NCBI GenBank assembly: GCA_050084985.1
Contig: JBITNC010000001.1
Location: 210,428,001-210,492,000, forward strand
Origin: Nageia nagi
Lineage: Eukaryota; Pinophyta
Length of the DNA stretch: 64,000 bases
Direction of reading: 5' to 3'
The position numbers and the translations under genes are program-made. The notes under the pieces are model-generated. The model had not been told where the DNA came from. It worked only from the letters and a program-made list of their open reading frames with translations, and ran no database searches. This document shows positions 37,804-48,179 of this stretch, piece by piece (the stretch's first letter is position 1; the number at the start of each line of letters is the position of its first letter).

Positions 37804-37805
37804 AA

Positions 37806-38196
37806 TGTTAGGAACCTATAAGTTCTTAAATAGAATTTGAATAAAATAATAGTAAATGTGAATTAAAGAAACAACTCAATATCATAATCACAAGCAATAC
37901 AAACTCAAATGTAACAAGATAATAATAAATTGGTATTATTGAAAGCCAAAATGAATTGCATGCCACTTCAAGGGGTTTACCTCCTTTACAACTCAAATAA
38001 TATATTTTCTAAGATGATTACTATTATCTTCTCAAAAACTATTTATAGTCCATCTACCCTAACCCTAATTAGATGTTCAATACAAAATGGGGATTCCCTT
38101 GCAAATATGTCAACCCCTTAACATTTAATAAAATCCTATAGTTTAATTAATAAACTACTATTGTTTAAGTAAATATTAGGATGTGGGATCCTAATA
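37806..38196 (-). mobile_element. 5' LTR of the Reina-like element
   Basis: In plus orientation it runs TGTTAGGAACC to GTGGGATCCTAATA; the last CA has become TA by a C-to-T change. It is flanked on the right by ATTAA. Confidence 0.93.
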
Positions 38197-38201
38197 ATTA
38201 A

Positions 38202-39060
38202 CCATAGTTTCTTCCTTCTTTTGATATATCTTTTTAGAGAAATATTTATTGATAGATTAATACTTAAGTTGTTCTAATTATTTAATGGATTTCTCTTTCA
38301 TTATGAAAATATAATTCATATCCATGAATGGTTGATTCATGTTATTAATAGAAACACATTTGAGTATAGGGTTGATACTTTGCATAAACACTTTTGTATT
38401 GTGCTTTTCAAAAATAGAACCATCCAATGCTTTCTATATTTTCTAAAATTAAGGTAAAAATCTATTGAATCTTTCATTATATTATTTCTTATATGATATA
38501 ATAATTTTTAATGTAAGAACCTATTGAATTTTGCACTTGAAATGTATTTTAAATAATATCCTTAATTGAGCATATGAAGTAACTAATTTAAGCTCCAATG
38601 TGTAAAACCATTTGCATACTTATTTGGTAAGATTTAAAGGAAAATATGTGGCCTTTAAGTTACTATTTATTCCATATTTATGGTCCATTAGATACTCAAT
38701 TTCTCATAGATGGAAAATGGGATCTCCTTATTCAATAAATGTCTCAAGTTCTAGTTTTTTTATGAGGTAATAAAAGTATTTTGAATATCATCACTAAGGG
38801 AGTTACCTTTTTCTTCTAAAATATCACCTATATCTTTTTGATATAAATTATTGACCATAATCATTAATATATTTACCATTTCATTATCCATGATATCATA
38901 TCCTTATTATACTACAACATTAGTGCTATCGATAATATTAACACCACCTTTCTTAGGTGCATTTCTAAACATGGCTTTCAAAATGGCATACAAATTTTTA
39001 TATCCTACAATTTTTATCACACTCATAATATTTGATGATTAAATTCATCTAAAATCCATA
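38202..39060 (-). pseudogene. E3 gag, upstream piece
   Basis: The minus strand reads as a plant Ty3 capsid: FYTLE near 38600, then TSYAQLRILFKIHFKCKI near 38550 and the helical QYNERFNRFLP near 38460. These match the core of the retrotransposon gag family (capsid fold). The N-terminal part near 38960-38830 is acidic. Stops occur at Gln codons. It is interrupted at 38196/38201 by the Reina-like element and resumes at 32502. An LTR/PBS junction about 90 bases upstream supports its start. Confidence 0.7.
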
Positions 39061-39141
39061 AGGATTTGGATGATAGCAATGTAAAAATATCTATGATAAA
39101 AATTTCATAGACCTTAATTTAAGATTTGAAAAATAAAAGAG

Positions 39142-39153
39142 TTAGGTTCACTA
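39142..39153 (-). other. Primer-binding-site-like sequence, E3
   Basis: The minus strand reads TAGTGAACCTAA, one change from the E1 site TGGTGAACCTAA, just after an LTR edge near 39155. Confidence 0.5.
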
Positions 39154-39154
39154 A

Positions 39155-39777
39155 TATTGAGATGATAAAATAAAACATTAATTATGTATAAAGTGTAACA
39201 AAAAATATATTGCATATAATTAAATTAAGAATAGTATTATGATGATTACAACATATAATTCTTAATATAATATATACTTTATTTATATATAAAAAAATAA
39301 ATATATTAACAAAATTGGATGTAGTAATGTATGAAACTTATATGTAAAGATGTGTAGCTATGTAAACTAGATCTTATATATAAAGATTAATTTGAATATG
39401 AATATGAAGATCAAGAGTTATTATATCCAAAAATATTTAAGCTAAAGAGAAATACATATTAGCTTTGGCAATGAGATTCTTATGATGCTTGAATGAACCA
39501 ATCCCAAATCTAGCATTAAGTAAACCAAATCTTAATATGTATTGCAATGGAATGATAGATAGCTCTTGATTGTAAAAGATTAAATTTTGATAAGTGGTAT
39601 CAATAGACACCATACATACTATTTATAGTATATGAAAGGTCCTATCAAGATGAAATTTCATACCTATACCATGCATAAATATTTCTATTTTTAGGTAAAG
39701 GATATTAATTATAATACCCTTATATCATAGTATCAACTCTCATGATTATTTGCATAAATAAAGAGAAACATGCATAA
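39155..39777 (-). mobile_element. E3 5' LTR, interrupted by E2
   Basis: AT-rich sequence upstream of the E3 PBS and gag. It shows weak resemblance to the E1 LTR, including a stem-loop copy at 39587-39648. At 39777 it is cut by the E2 insertion (duplication CATAA). Any remaining part should lie from 48064 on, but I could not fix its outer edge. Confidence 0.5.
39587..39648. repeat. LTR stem-loop copy 3
   Basis: The arms TTGATAAGTGGTAT and AGGTCCTATCAA can still pair, though more diverged than in the other copies. It lies in the E3 LTR. Confidence 0.45.
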
Positions 39778-40502
39778 TGTTATAACCTAAAAATAATAAA
39801 ATTAATTATTAAATTAGGGTTATTTACAAAATATTCAATTAACCAATTAAATATTAAATTGGACAAGTAATAATAGTAATTGAATTGACCTTAACCTATC
39901 AAAAATGGAAAATGAAAGATACAAACTTGTACTTTACCTATGATGATGATTGAAGGTGATATATAGATGAAAGGAGATAAATGATACGCCTCTCCAAAGA
40001 ACAAAGCCACCAATCTAGCCTCAACCTAATAGTAGTGCTAGAAACCCAATGATGAAACTTGGGTACCTTTCTAATTTAGCCTCACCTCAAGCTTAGTGTC
40101 ATCATCAAACCTTCATTTTGAAAAATATCATACATAGAGGTGTGAAAAGATCATAGGAATGTGTAGCTTAGAGTATAATAATTTCTAGAATTGATAGGTG
40201 GCATTGAGAAACATCGATCAATAATGACACTAGTAATTTTCACCTATCAAGTATTCAAGATAATGCAAGATCACATCCTATCAATAATCACGCACACCCC
40301 TCCACCTTGATAGAAAATAGGTAGAGTGCCAAGGCTCCTCCTTAGGCTTATTGTGAGGTCAATCCACCTATTACCATAAAACATAAAGGTAGATTATAGT
40401 GTACATAGATAAAGGTATTTATTTAATAATTTAAATAAATCATTTAGAATAACTTAAAAGGGGTATTTTAATTAAATTAAAATTCCTTTTTAGGCGTTAA
40501 TA
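39778..40502 (-). mobile_element. 3' LTR of E2
   Basis: 725 bp. It aligns with 47273-48063 throughout, except for an internal loss of about 70 bp near its left end (after TGTTATAACCTAAAAA). In plus orientation it ends TAGGCGTTAATA where the partner ends TGGTGTTAACA. Confidence 0.92.
40190..40251. repeat. LTR stem-loop copy 4
   Basis: The arms TTGATAGGTGGCA and TTTCACCTATCAA pair around a loop of about 36 bases. The word GCTTAGAGTATAATAATTTC lies directly before it. Confidence 0.65.
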
Positions 40503-40516
40503 TATGCCCCACTTTG
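40503..40516 (-). other. Polypurine tract of E2
   Basis: The minus strand reads CAAAGTGGGGCATA up to the LTR edge. A second purine run, AAAGAGGGGGCATAA (minus strand, near 40660), lies about 150 bases inside. Confidence 0.7.
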
Positions 40517-40875
40517 AATATAATTTGATGATTTGAACAAAGGAAATCCAAACATAATTCAAAGTATATTCAAGAAAAGGTAAGAGTAAAAGAGTACTCC
40601 CTGATAAGGTGTCACATGGAGGTAGCTTCAAATGCCCCAATTTTTTAGCTATGTTATGCCCCCTCTTTGACTTGGTTTTGACATGATGATTCTTTCATCA
40701 TAGAAGCAATCCAAATAAAAGAATACAAAACTTGCAAATATCTTAGATAAGAAATATTTTTCATACAATGTATCTCAACTATAAACATGATAAGTGATAA
40801 GAAGTGTGAACCTATTATTGGTGACTTATGCATTAGAAGTGATAAAATATAATCAATTTATGTGGACCAACTTTG

Positions 40876-41145
40876 ATTCCCAAGCCACCATGTTTCCATG
40901 GATTTGTTGACAATAATGACCCCTCCTTACAAAGGAGTTAGATGATAAGAGTGACTAGCTTGGTTAACCCAAGCCACCATATTTCCATGGATTTTTATAA
41001 GAATGACCCTTCCTTATGAAGGCATCAAATGATAAGAGTGACCAGCCTAGTTTCCTCAAGCCACCATGTTTCCATGTATTTTTCTAATAAGAGTGCCCCT
41101 TCCTTACAAAGGAGGCCAATTGTTAAGAGTAACAAATGATATTTT
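40876..41145. repeat. Tandem repeat, about 88-bp period, three copies
   Basis: Copies start at 40881, 40970 and 41057 with CAAGCCACCATxTTTCCATG. Each continues through a TTCCTTACAAAGGA-like word and GATAAGAGTGACxAGC. It lies in the non-coding part of E2 between the PPT and the PMD gene. Confidence 0.85.
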
Positions 41146-41149
41146 GAAA

Positions 41150-42739
41150 AGCATTATAGATAAGATATGATACACACATAAATAAGATTTTATTTTGATA
41201 AGGAATGATAAGCATAATAGATAATCATTATTTGATAAGACATGGTAAGAAAATATAGAAAATTATTATTTTAATATGATAAGTAAATAGATAAACAATT
41301 TTTGAACAAAAGATATTTTCATTGATAAGCATAATGTAAAAGTAATAATTGACAATTTTATCATTAGCTAAGAAAAAATTGACATGTACAATTTAGTACC
41401 TATGCAATATGTAAGAGAATCAATTGTTTAAACATTAGCCAAGAGATAAGAAATTGATAAGATATGAAAAGTTAAATTTTCTTGATAAGAAACATGACAT
41501 GCTATAATTTGATATATTTTAACATTTTCCCATGCTAAGTAAGTTGACAAGTGTAGTGGATATGAATTTATGACAAGTGCTAAGATGATGAATGAAAAAA
41601 TATATTTTTTCATTCATTTAACATGGACATTACTAAGAAAAGAAAAATATGACATGATCCTCTCTTAATAACCCATCATAATTGTTAGAACACATAGTAA
41701 CACTAGGATAAGATGTTAAATTACCAAGCAAGAAAACTTGAGTAGGTGAGGAACACCTCCATGATAGGAAAAAGTGCAATAAAAATTTCTAAGAGACACA
41801 AAAATATTCCAATTTTAATGTACATGTAAATTTAAATTGATCAATTTTCCCCAAAGGGAGTTGTTTGATAGATTTGAAATTAATTAACAAAGAAGATGTA
41901 CTTTTTCTTCCATGTAGGTGACATGAAAGCCAAAATTTCATTTTTTTTTTAAAGTGATCATGTAAGCTAGCAGTGACACCATGATCCTAATGGTAGTATT
42001 GGGTTAAGGAGATTTTTGGAAATTTATGAACTATCTATAGGTGACTATTCCATGGTTCAACAATAAAATTTTTTTTTAGGATGGGTGACTGATAGGAAAA
42101 TTGATCAATTTATGGAAAATAGATATCAAATAATTTATAAATAGACAAAATTGGGTTTCATTTATGCATGCTTTATATATGAATTTGAGCTCTAGTCTTG
42201 GAGATTTTAGGTGCTATTTGAGGTTATGTCAGAGCTATGTGAGTATGGTGGTTGTGTATATTATTTATGATTAATCAAATGGTACAAAGGATTACTTCAT
42301 AATAAGAGAATAGGGCTTTAGTTATTCATTCTTCACTGGAGCATCATTAGGTACCAAATTTCTTATCACATTCTTTATGTATGCATAGTTTAGGATGTTT
42401 TGACAAATTAGAATTTGAATTTGACATAGATTTGATCATTTTTGTGATATTATCAGAAAAGCTAAGATAAAAATGTTAGGAAAAATGGAGTAAAATGGAG
42501 GAAGAATTACACCATGAATAAGGTGACATCATTGGGTTCCTAACATCACCATTAGACTAAAATATTTGGAAAAAAACTTAAAAATTTATTTTTGCATGAA
42601 ATTTGACATGTTTTAATACTTGAAATTTTGAAAAATATAAATGTTAAGACTAGTTTGATAAGAAAATTCATACTTTACTTGCTTTATATTTTAATTTTTA
42701 ATTTTTAATGATATTATTATTAATAAATTTAATTTGTAC
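41150..42739. other. Non-coding interior of E2
   Basis: AT-rich, with no coding region that I can support on either strand. Near 42520-42560 AGGTGACATCATTGGG and CTAACATCACCATTAGAC recall the GGTGACT repeats found at the same relative position in the 5-kb element. This region may contain the PMD gene's promoter, but no convincing TATA position was fixed. Confidence 0.45.
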
Positions 42740-44493
42740 ATGGATGCAAGACTAAGCTTATTTGATGTGCTACAAGCCATGGAGTCCAACCATGAATGTT
42801 ATAGTAGAGTTTCAGCTGACAATGATAGAGAGGGAATGGCTAGATGTTGTAGGATTGGGTCACATGAGGGGCATGTCACATATACCATGTGATAAATACT
42901 TCCTAATTGCATTGATGGAGCATTAGTGTGATGACACCAACATATTCCACTTATTGATGGGGGAGATCACTATCATATTAGATTATATACATTGCATACT
43001 ATAGGTACCCATGAAGGGTACACTAATTCATAGGGATACACTATCTATGGATGAGATGGAGTAGTGCTACTAGCTCACAATTGTGTAGGACTATCAATAA
43101 TAGAATAAGGGTGCACCCCTTCATGACATAGTTTACATGCCCCTAGAGGACATATACATAGTCCTCTAGTTTAGATTGTATATAGCCTTTCCTACTAACA
43201 TGATTCTATGTAGTGAAAAGAACCATGAGTTCTTTCACATTGAATACATACCCATTATGTGAGGGATATACCTCCATGGGGAGAGATATGTATGCCCCCC
43301 TATATACTATCCATGATGTACAAGGATCTTCATAGCTTTATTTCTATGAAGAAGGGAGGTAGGACCATGTCCCACTCATTCATCTTGCAGGCCTAGGCAT
43401 ATGAGCACATCAACATATCTAAGATGTACCTTCTAGCTATCACATGGGTGGACATGCACTAATTATTCCAATGGTAGATGAAAAAGAGGATGATAGTGAC
43501 ACATGGGGTAGAAGAGTGTTGGAGACTACTAGACTTGCTATATGAGAAGGACATCACCTAGGATCTATATTTTGACCTACTAATTTGGGATGATACTAAT
43601 GATGAGCTATCATGGAGTATGAATCCATACCATATATAGGGATTTAGATAGGTTACATAGTTATATAACCTCAATAGGTTTCTCAAACATTTCATCCTAA
43701 CATAGGATATGCCAATCCCTAGGGTGTGTTTGACTATGGCTAGATACTATAGGTATAAGACTATCCCACTTGGGGTGATGGCTATGAAAACATGGATTTT
43801 AGAGTGGGATATGCCAAAGGATCATGCCCATAATGTACCCATCCCACATCACTATAATATTGCAAAGTACCAAAGATGGTGGGATATGGTGAGGCTTGTA
43901 TCACTAGGCCTCAAGGATAAGGAGGAGGAGGAGAATGATGAAGAGGAGTAGAAGCATAGGGAGGAGGTTGAATTTATGCTAGAAAAGGTGGACATAAAGG
44001 ATCCATGGATATATATGACCTAACAACATCACCCATAGTGGTGGACCTATCTACGGTATCATCATCAAGAGCTTCTACCCCCTTAGTGGATACCTTAGGT
44101 ATACTAGTGAAATTATGAAAATTTCAATAGATACATAACCTAAAATTAAAACTAACTACTAAAAAAATGTGGATAGGACTAGAGGAGGATATAGTAATGT
44201 TGAAGGCATAAGTGGTGAGCCTTTAGACATAGGTGGTATCTAGGGACACCCAAATAGGCATGCTATAGGGATAAATAGAGATATTGCAATCTCTACCACA
44301 CATCATACATCAGTAGGAGCTAAAGAGACTATAAGATTTGATTTTCCTTTTCATTAAGGAAAATCAAATCCTACATATGGATAATGTCCTATCCACTATG
44401 TCAATGAGTAGGTATAGGTTGAGGTCTAGGGCTAGGAGTAAGAGTAGGAATCAAGATCCATCTATGGGTCAAAGTTATCAGGGAGGGAGCTAG
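42740..44493 (+). pseudogene. PMD gene, antisense inside E2, decayed
   Basis: It starts at an ATG at 42740 (MDARLSLFDVLQAMESNHE). A frameshift near 42828 leads into WLDVVGLGHMRGMSHIPCDK, then ALMEHWCDDTNIFHL and MGEITITLDYIHCILQVPMK (about 42890-43020), the plant mobile domain core. 43709-43951 is open (YYRYKTIPLGVMAMKTWILE, KYQRWWDMVRL) and ends in an acidic KDKEEEENDEEE run. The tail near 44400-44490 is Arg/Ser-rich (SRYRLRSRARSKSRNQ). Stops replace Gln and Arg mainly. Its order (PMD, W-rich part, acidic, low-complexity tail) matches the gene at 1.6-3.7 kb. It runs opposite to E2's gag. Its function is unknown. Confidence 0.8.
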
Positions 44494-44527
44494 TTATATT
44501 GATATACCATGTACTATTTTGGATTTA

Positions 44528-44536
44528 TATATATAT

Positions 44537-44587
<51 letters not shown>
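44528..44587. repeat. TA/GT microsatellite
   Basis: A short TA run passes into about 24 uninterrupted GT units. The perfection of the run implies it is young or still mutating by slippage, in contrast to the decayed sequence around it. Confidence 0.95.
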
Positions 44588-44590
<3 letters not shown>

Positions 44591-45100
44591 GCTTTTATGA
44601 GACAATCATGTTTGTTATGTATTTTAGATAATTTGATTTAATGTGATCTTTACATAAAAAATGAAATGAAATAATCAACTAGTTAAAAAGCATAAAAAAT
44701 AAGGTACATGCATGATGAAATATAGAAATGATGCACAAATCATATGTAGGTACAAAAAATAGAGAAATAATCACAAAAGGTATACATGGAATACAACAAC
44801 AACACTAGATTCTAGTGATGTTGCTAGGATAAAGAGAAGACTAGGAGGCAAATTTAATGAAACATGCATGAAATAGGATAAAACTACAAAAAGTGCATGT
44901 GAAATGAAAGAAATGAATGTAAACTTACATAATAGCCCAAATACCATCAACATCACAAATCATACCTAGAACCAATGGTTAAGGTTATGGTTGAGGTGTA
45001 CTCATAGTATTGGCCTATAACTACTTCCCAACATCATCTAGCTCTACCTTTTTGAACTACAAAAATGGATTATTGAATATTGTTAGCCTTTGATTCTATG
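44588..45100. other. Non-coding gap between PMD gene and gag in E2
   Basis: No pol motif or other coding signal was found on either strand where pol would be expected in a full-length element. Confidence 0.5.
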
Positions 45101-47175
45101 TATGTATAAGTCTATCTAGTAGGCTTCATTTCTTAAGCTTATACTTGCATTACTACAAAACTTCATCTAAAACTTCATGATTAAATTTAAATTTACCTTT
45201 ATCATGCAAGTCTTGAATTATATTTCTCAAGTGATAGCACTCCTTTATGGCATGACTAGCTACCCTATAGAAATTGCAAAAGATATGAGCTTGATAATTT
45301 AGAGGTTTAATGTGAGGGGGTTCCTTTATGGTAGGGTAATGCACTAGATTCATATTAACCAAGGCATCTAAGACCTTACTAATGTACTCATGGAATTCCA
45401 TATACTTATATTGACTCCTAAGTTTTTGAACTTTTATGTCATCATTATTGACTCTAGTAACCACATTCCCTTCATGTTTAGGCTAGGATCTAGACTTATT
45501 AGGATGAATAGGATGAGGAGAGATTTTCTTAATGTGGTCTAAGGGTTTATTGAAGGCTTTGTGATGGGTTTCTTTACTAATCATCTCATCTATTAACTAT
45601 TCATAAGGTAAATCTTTAAAATCTATGAAGTCATGCCTATAGGAAGGCAACAAGGTATGAAAGAGGACATGTTTCTTGACTTTAGATGGAATTTGAACTT
45701 GATTAACTACCTTGGACATTTCTATGATAAAATCATTGACAAGATAATCTTATTTCTTTTTAAGGGTATACATGTCCAAAGGAGATGCATGAAGAGAGAT
45801 AAATAACTTTCAATGATTCAAAAATGTAGTAACAACATCATCAAAATATTTGATACATTTATTAGAAAAATTAGTAAAACAAAGAAGTGATTCAGATTTT
45901 AAACTTGGAGGAAACAACTTAGCCATTAGCTCATCATCATTTTCAAAGGAAATAGCTTATAAATGATATGTTTGTAAATGTACTCTATGATCAAAATGAC
46001 CTTCAAACATAGTAAATGTTACCTTTTTATCATACCTTTATTTATGAATTCAATGACAAAAGGGGTTGGTAATACCTTGAAAAATCATAGGGGCAAGCTT
46101 GTTGATGTAGTCATTGATGTTGTATTTTTTTTCTTCAATAGTAACGTATTTTTATGGGAATCATCCAAGTTGATAGGTTATGATAATTTACAAGTATATT
46201 TATCTTTGTTCTTAGCTAACCCTTTTAATAATACAAAATGATAAATATTTTTATGTTCAATATTTATTACAAATGTACTTACCATATATAATTTGCATTC
46301 TAGTTCAACTATTATGTAGGTAAGACTTAGCTTTAGGAACTTTAATTCTTTATGCAATTTGTCATATTCTTTATCTGACCAGCTAGGTCTTCTTCTTAGT
46401 CCAAATTCTATAACAATATCAAACTCATCTATTTAACTAATAGGGATGGTGGGTCTTGCATCAATATCAACCATGTCTTCTTCATCAACACCATATTCCT
46501 AATCTTCATTGCATAATAGAATAACATGATGGGTTATAGGTTCAACTTTAGGATCTCAAAGAATAAGGATGTTCATGGTAGGATTTTAATTAGGTAGAGT
46601 AGTGGTGGTGCCAAGCTTAGCATCATCTCTAGGTTTAGGCTGAATTTGAAGAGGTTAGTTTGAATCACAAGGTTCAAGAATGATGTTTTTCAAGGTATTG
46701 ACTTGAAAAAGATCAAAATATTTGTAGGTTTAATGATAAGGGGTTAGTTTCATATCAATTTGTATCTATTAGATCATTTGTTTTTGTTTGATGTATTTAG
46801 GATTAGTATCTAGGGTAGACCTTAGAAGGTGTTTGACTTTATTATAAACCTCTTACAAACTTTGGATAAGAAAAGGGATACATTCCTTTGTAACTAATAA
46901 TTTTCAATCATTAGAATTAGAAAAAATATTAGTAAGTACCTCTAAGGCATTAGGCAGTATATTTTTAGGTTCTCATGGGTGTTGTTTCATATTGTTATTA
47001 AAAGAGTGACTACAATATTTTTATTCACTATCATAATCATCTTGTAAATAAAGCTTTCAAATTCTTTCATTATGTCTTCTAGGTGCATTTATGTAGTCCT
47101 TCCATGACCTAGTCTTTTTCTACTATATAGAATGACATTCAAGATTTACATCATTGGATGCAATGGGTGTATCCA
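45100..47175 (-). pseudogene. gag of E2, decayed
   Basis: The minus strand starts near 47175 with MDTPIASNDVNLE, about 100 bases after the 5' LTR. Around 46600-46330 it is acidic (EEDMVDIDARPTIP, LRRRPSWSDKEYDKLHKELK). The clearest part, 45464-45153, reads MEFHEYISKVLDALVNMN, CNFYRVASHAIKECYHLRNI and IQDLHDKGKF. That is a gag knuckle with its second Cys changed to Tyr, followed by the same LRNIIQ helix as in E1. Stops fall at Gln codons and several frame changes occur. After it no protease or RT was found. Confidence 0.75.
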
Positions 47176-47272
47176 TTTCTTTCACACTTGAAAAATGATA
47201 TTAGTCCTATCCAAAACTCTAGGTTTTTGGTACAAATAGTGAAGGATAATGCAAGACACTATAGAAAAAAAA

Positions 47273-48063
47273 TGTAATGCCCTAAAAATTAAAATTTCTA
47301 GGGGTTTTAAGATAACTCAATTTCATTTTGGGTTCACCATTTTTTATAATTAGAAAATAATAAAATTAATTATTAAATTAGGATTATTTACAAAATATTC
47401 AATTAACCAATTAATCATGAAATTATGGATAAGAAATAATAGTAATCAAATTGAACTTAACCTATAAAAAATGGAAAATTAAAGATACAAACTTATACTT
47501 TATCTATGATGATAATTGAAAGTGATATCTAGATTAAAGGAGATGATCAATGAGCCTCTTCAAAGAATGGACCCACCAATCTAGCCTCAACCCAGCAACA
47601 ATGCTAGAAACTCAACAATGGTAATTAATTACCTTTCTAGTTTAGCCTCACCTCTATATTGATATCATCATTGGACATTCTTTCTATATAATATCATGTG
47701 TAGAGGTATGAAAAGATTGAAGGAATGTGTAGCTTCTAATATAAAAATTTCTAGAATTGATAGGTGGCATTGATAAACATTGATCGATAATGATACTAGT
47801 AATCTCCACCTATCAAGGATTCAATATAATGTAAGATCACATCTATCAATGATCATGCACACCCCTCCACCTTTATAGGAAATAGGTAGAGTGCTAAGGC
47901 TCCTTAAGATTATTGTGAGGTTGAGCCACCTATTACCATAAAACATAAAGGTAGATAACAATGCACATAAATAAAGCTATTTATTTAATAATTTAAATAA
48001 ATCATTTTGAATAACTAAAAAGGGGTATTTTAATTAAATTAAAAAAAAAATTTGGTGTTAACA
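47273..48063 (-). mobile_element. 5' LTR of E2
   Basis: 791 bp; in plus orientation TGTAATGCCCTAAAAATT to GGTGTTAACA. It is followed by CATAA. Divergence from the left LTR is mostly C/T and small indels. The PBS next to 47272 is obscured by a T-run and could not be assigned to a tRNA. Confidence 0.92.
47757..47818. repeat. LTR stem-loop copy 5
   Basis: The arms TTGATAGGTGG and CCACCTATCAA pair perfectly around about 38 bases, preceded by AAAAATTTCTAGAA. It is the E2 5' LTR counterpart of copy 4. Confidence 0.65.
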
Positions 48064-48179
48064 CATAAGATATTATTTATGTTGGCCTTTATTGATAATA
48101 ACAAGTGATATAACACTAACACATACCATAATCCCTTAAGGATCATATGAAAACTAGTTTATGCGCAAAAAGGATGCCA

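Larger units (their letters stand above)
32503..38196 (-). mobile_element. Complete Reina-like chromovirus inserted in E3 gag
   Basis: The LTRs are 393 and 391 bp, flanked by the 5-bp duplication ATTAA (32498-32502 and 38197-38201). On the minus strand the 5' LTR is 37806-38196, followed by an initiator-Met-type PBS, gag, protease, RT, RNase H, integrase, a chromodomain-like end, a PPT and the 3' LTR. Short LTRs, total length of 5.7 kb and the RT wording fit the Reina lineage of chromoviruses. All frames carry stops. It inserted after E3. Confidence 0.92.
39778..48063 (-). mobile_element. E2: complete non-autonomous LTR element with gag and antisense PMD gene
   Basis: The LTRs (39778-40502 and 47273-48063) are flanked by the 5-bp duplication CATAA at 39773-39777 and 48064-48068. 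The PPT next to the left LTR and gag next to the right LTR set the sense as minus. The 6.8-kb interior holds gag (about 47.2-45.1 kb), a non-coding gap with a GT microsatellite, a PMD gene on the opposite strand (42740-44493), and a 2.2-kb non-coding region with an 88-bp tandem repeat. I found no protease, RT, RNase H or integrase, so it would depend on a relative. A gag similar to Tat/Athila-like elements suggests a non-chromovirus Ty3 lineage. Confidence 0.9.
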
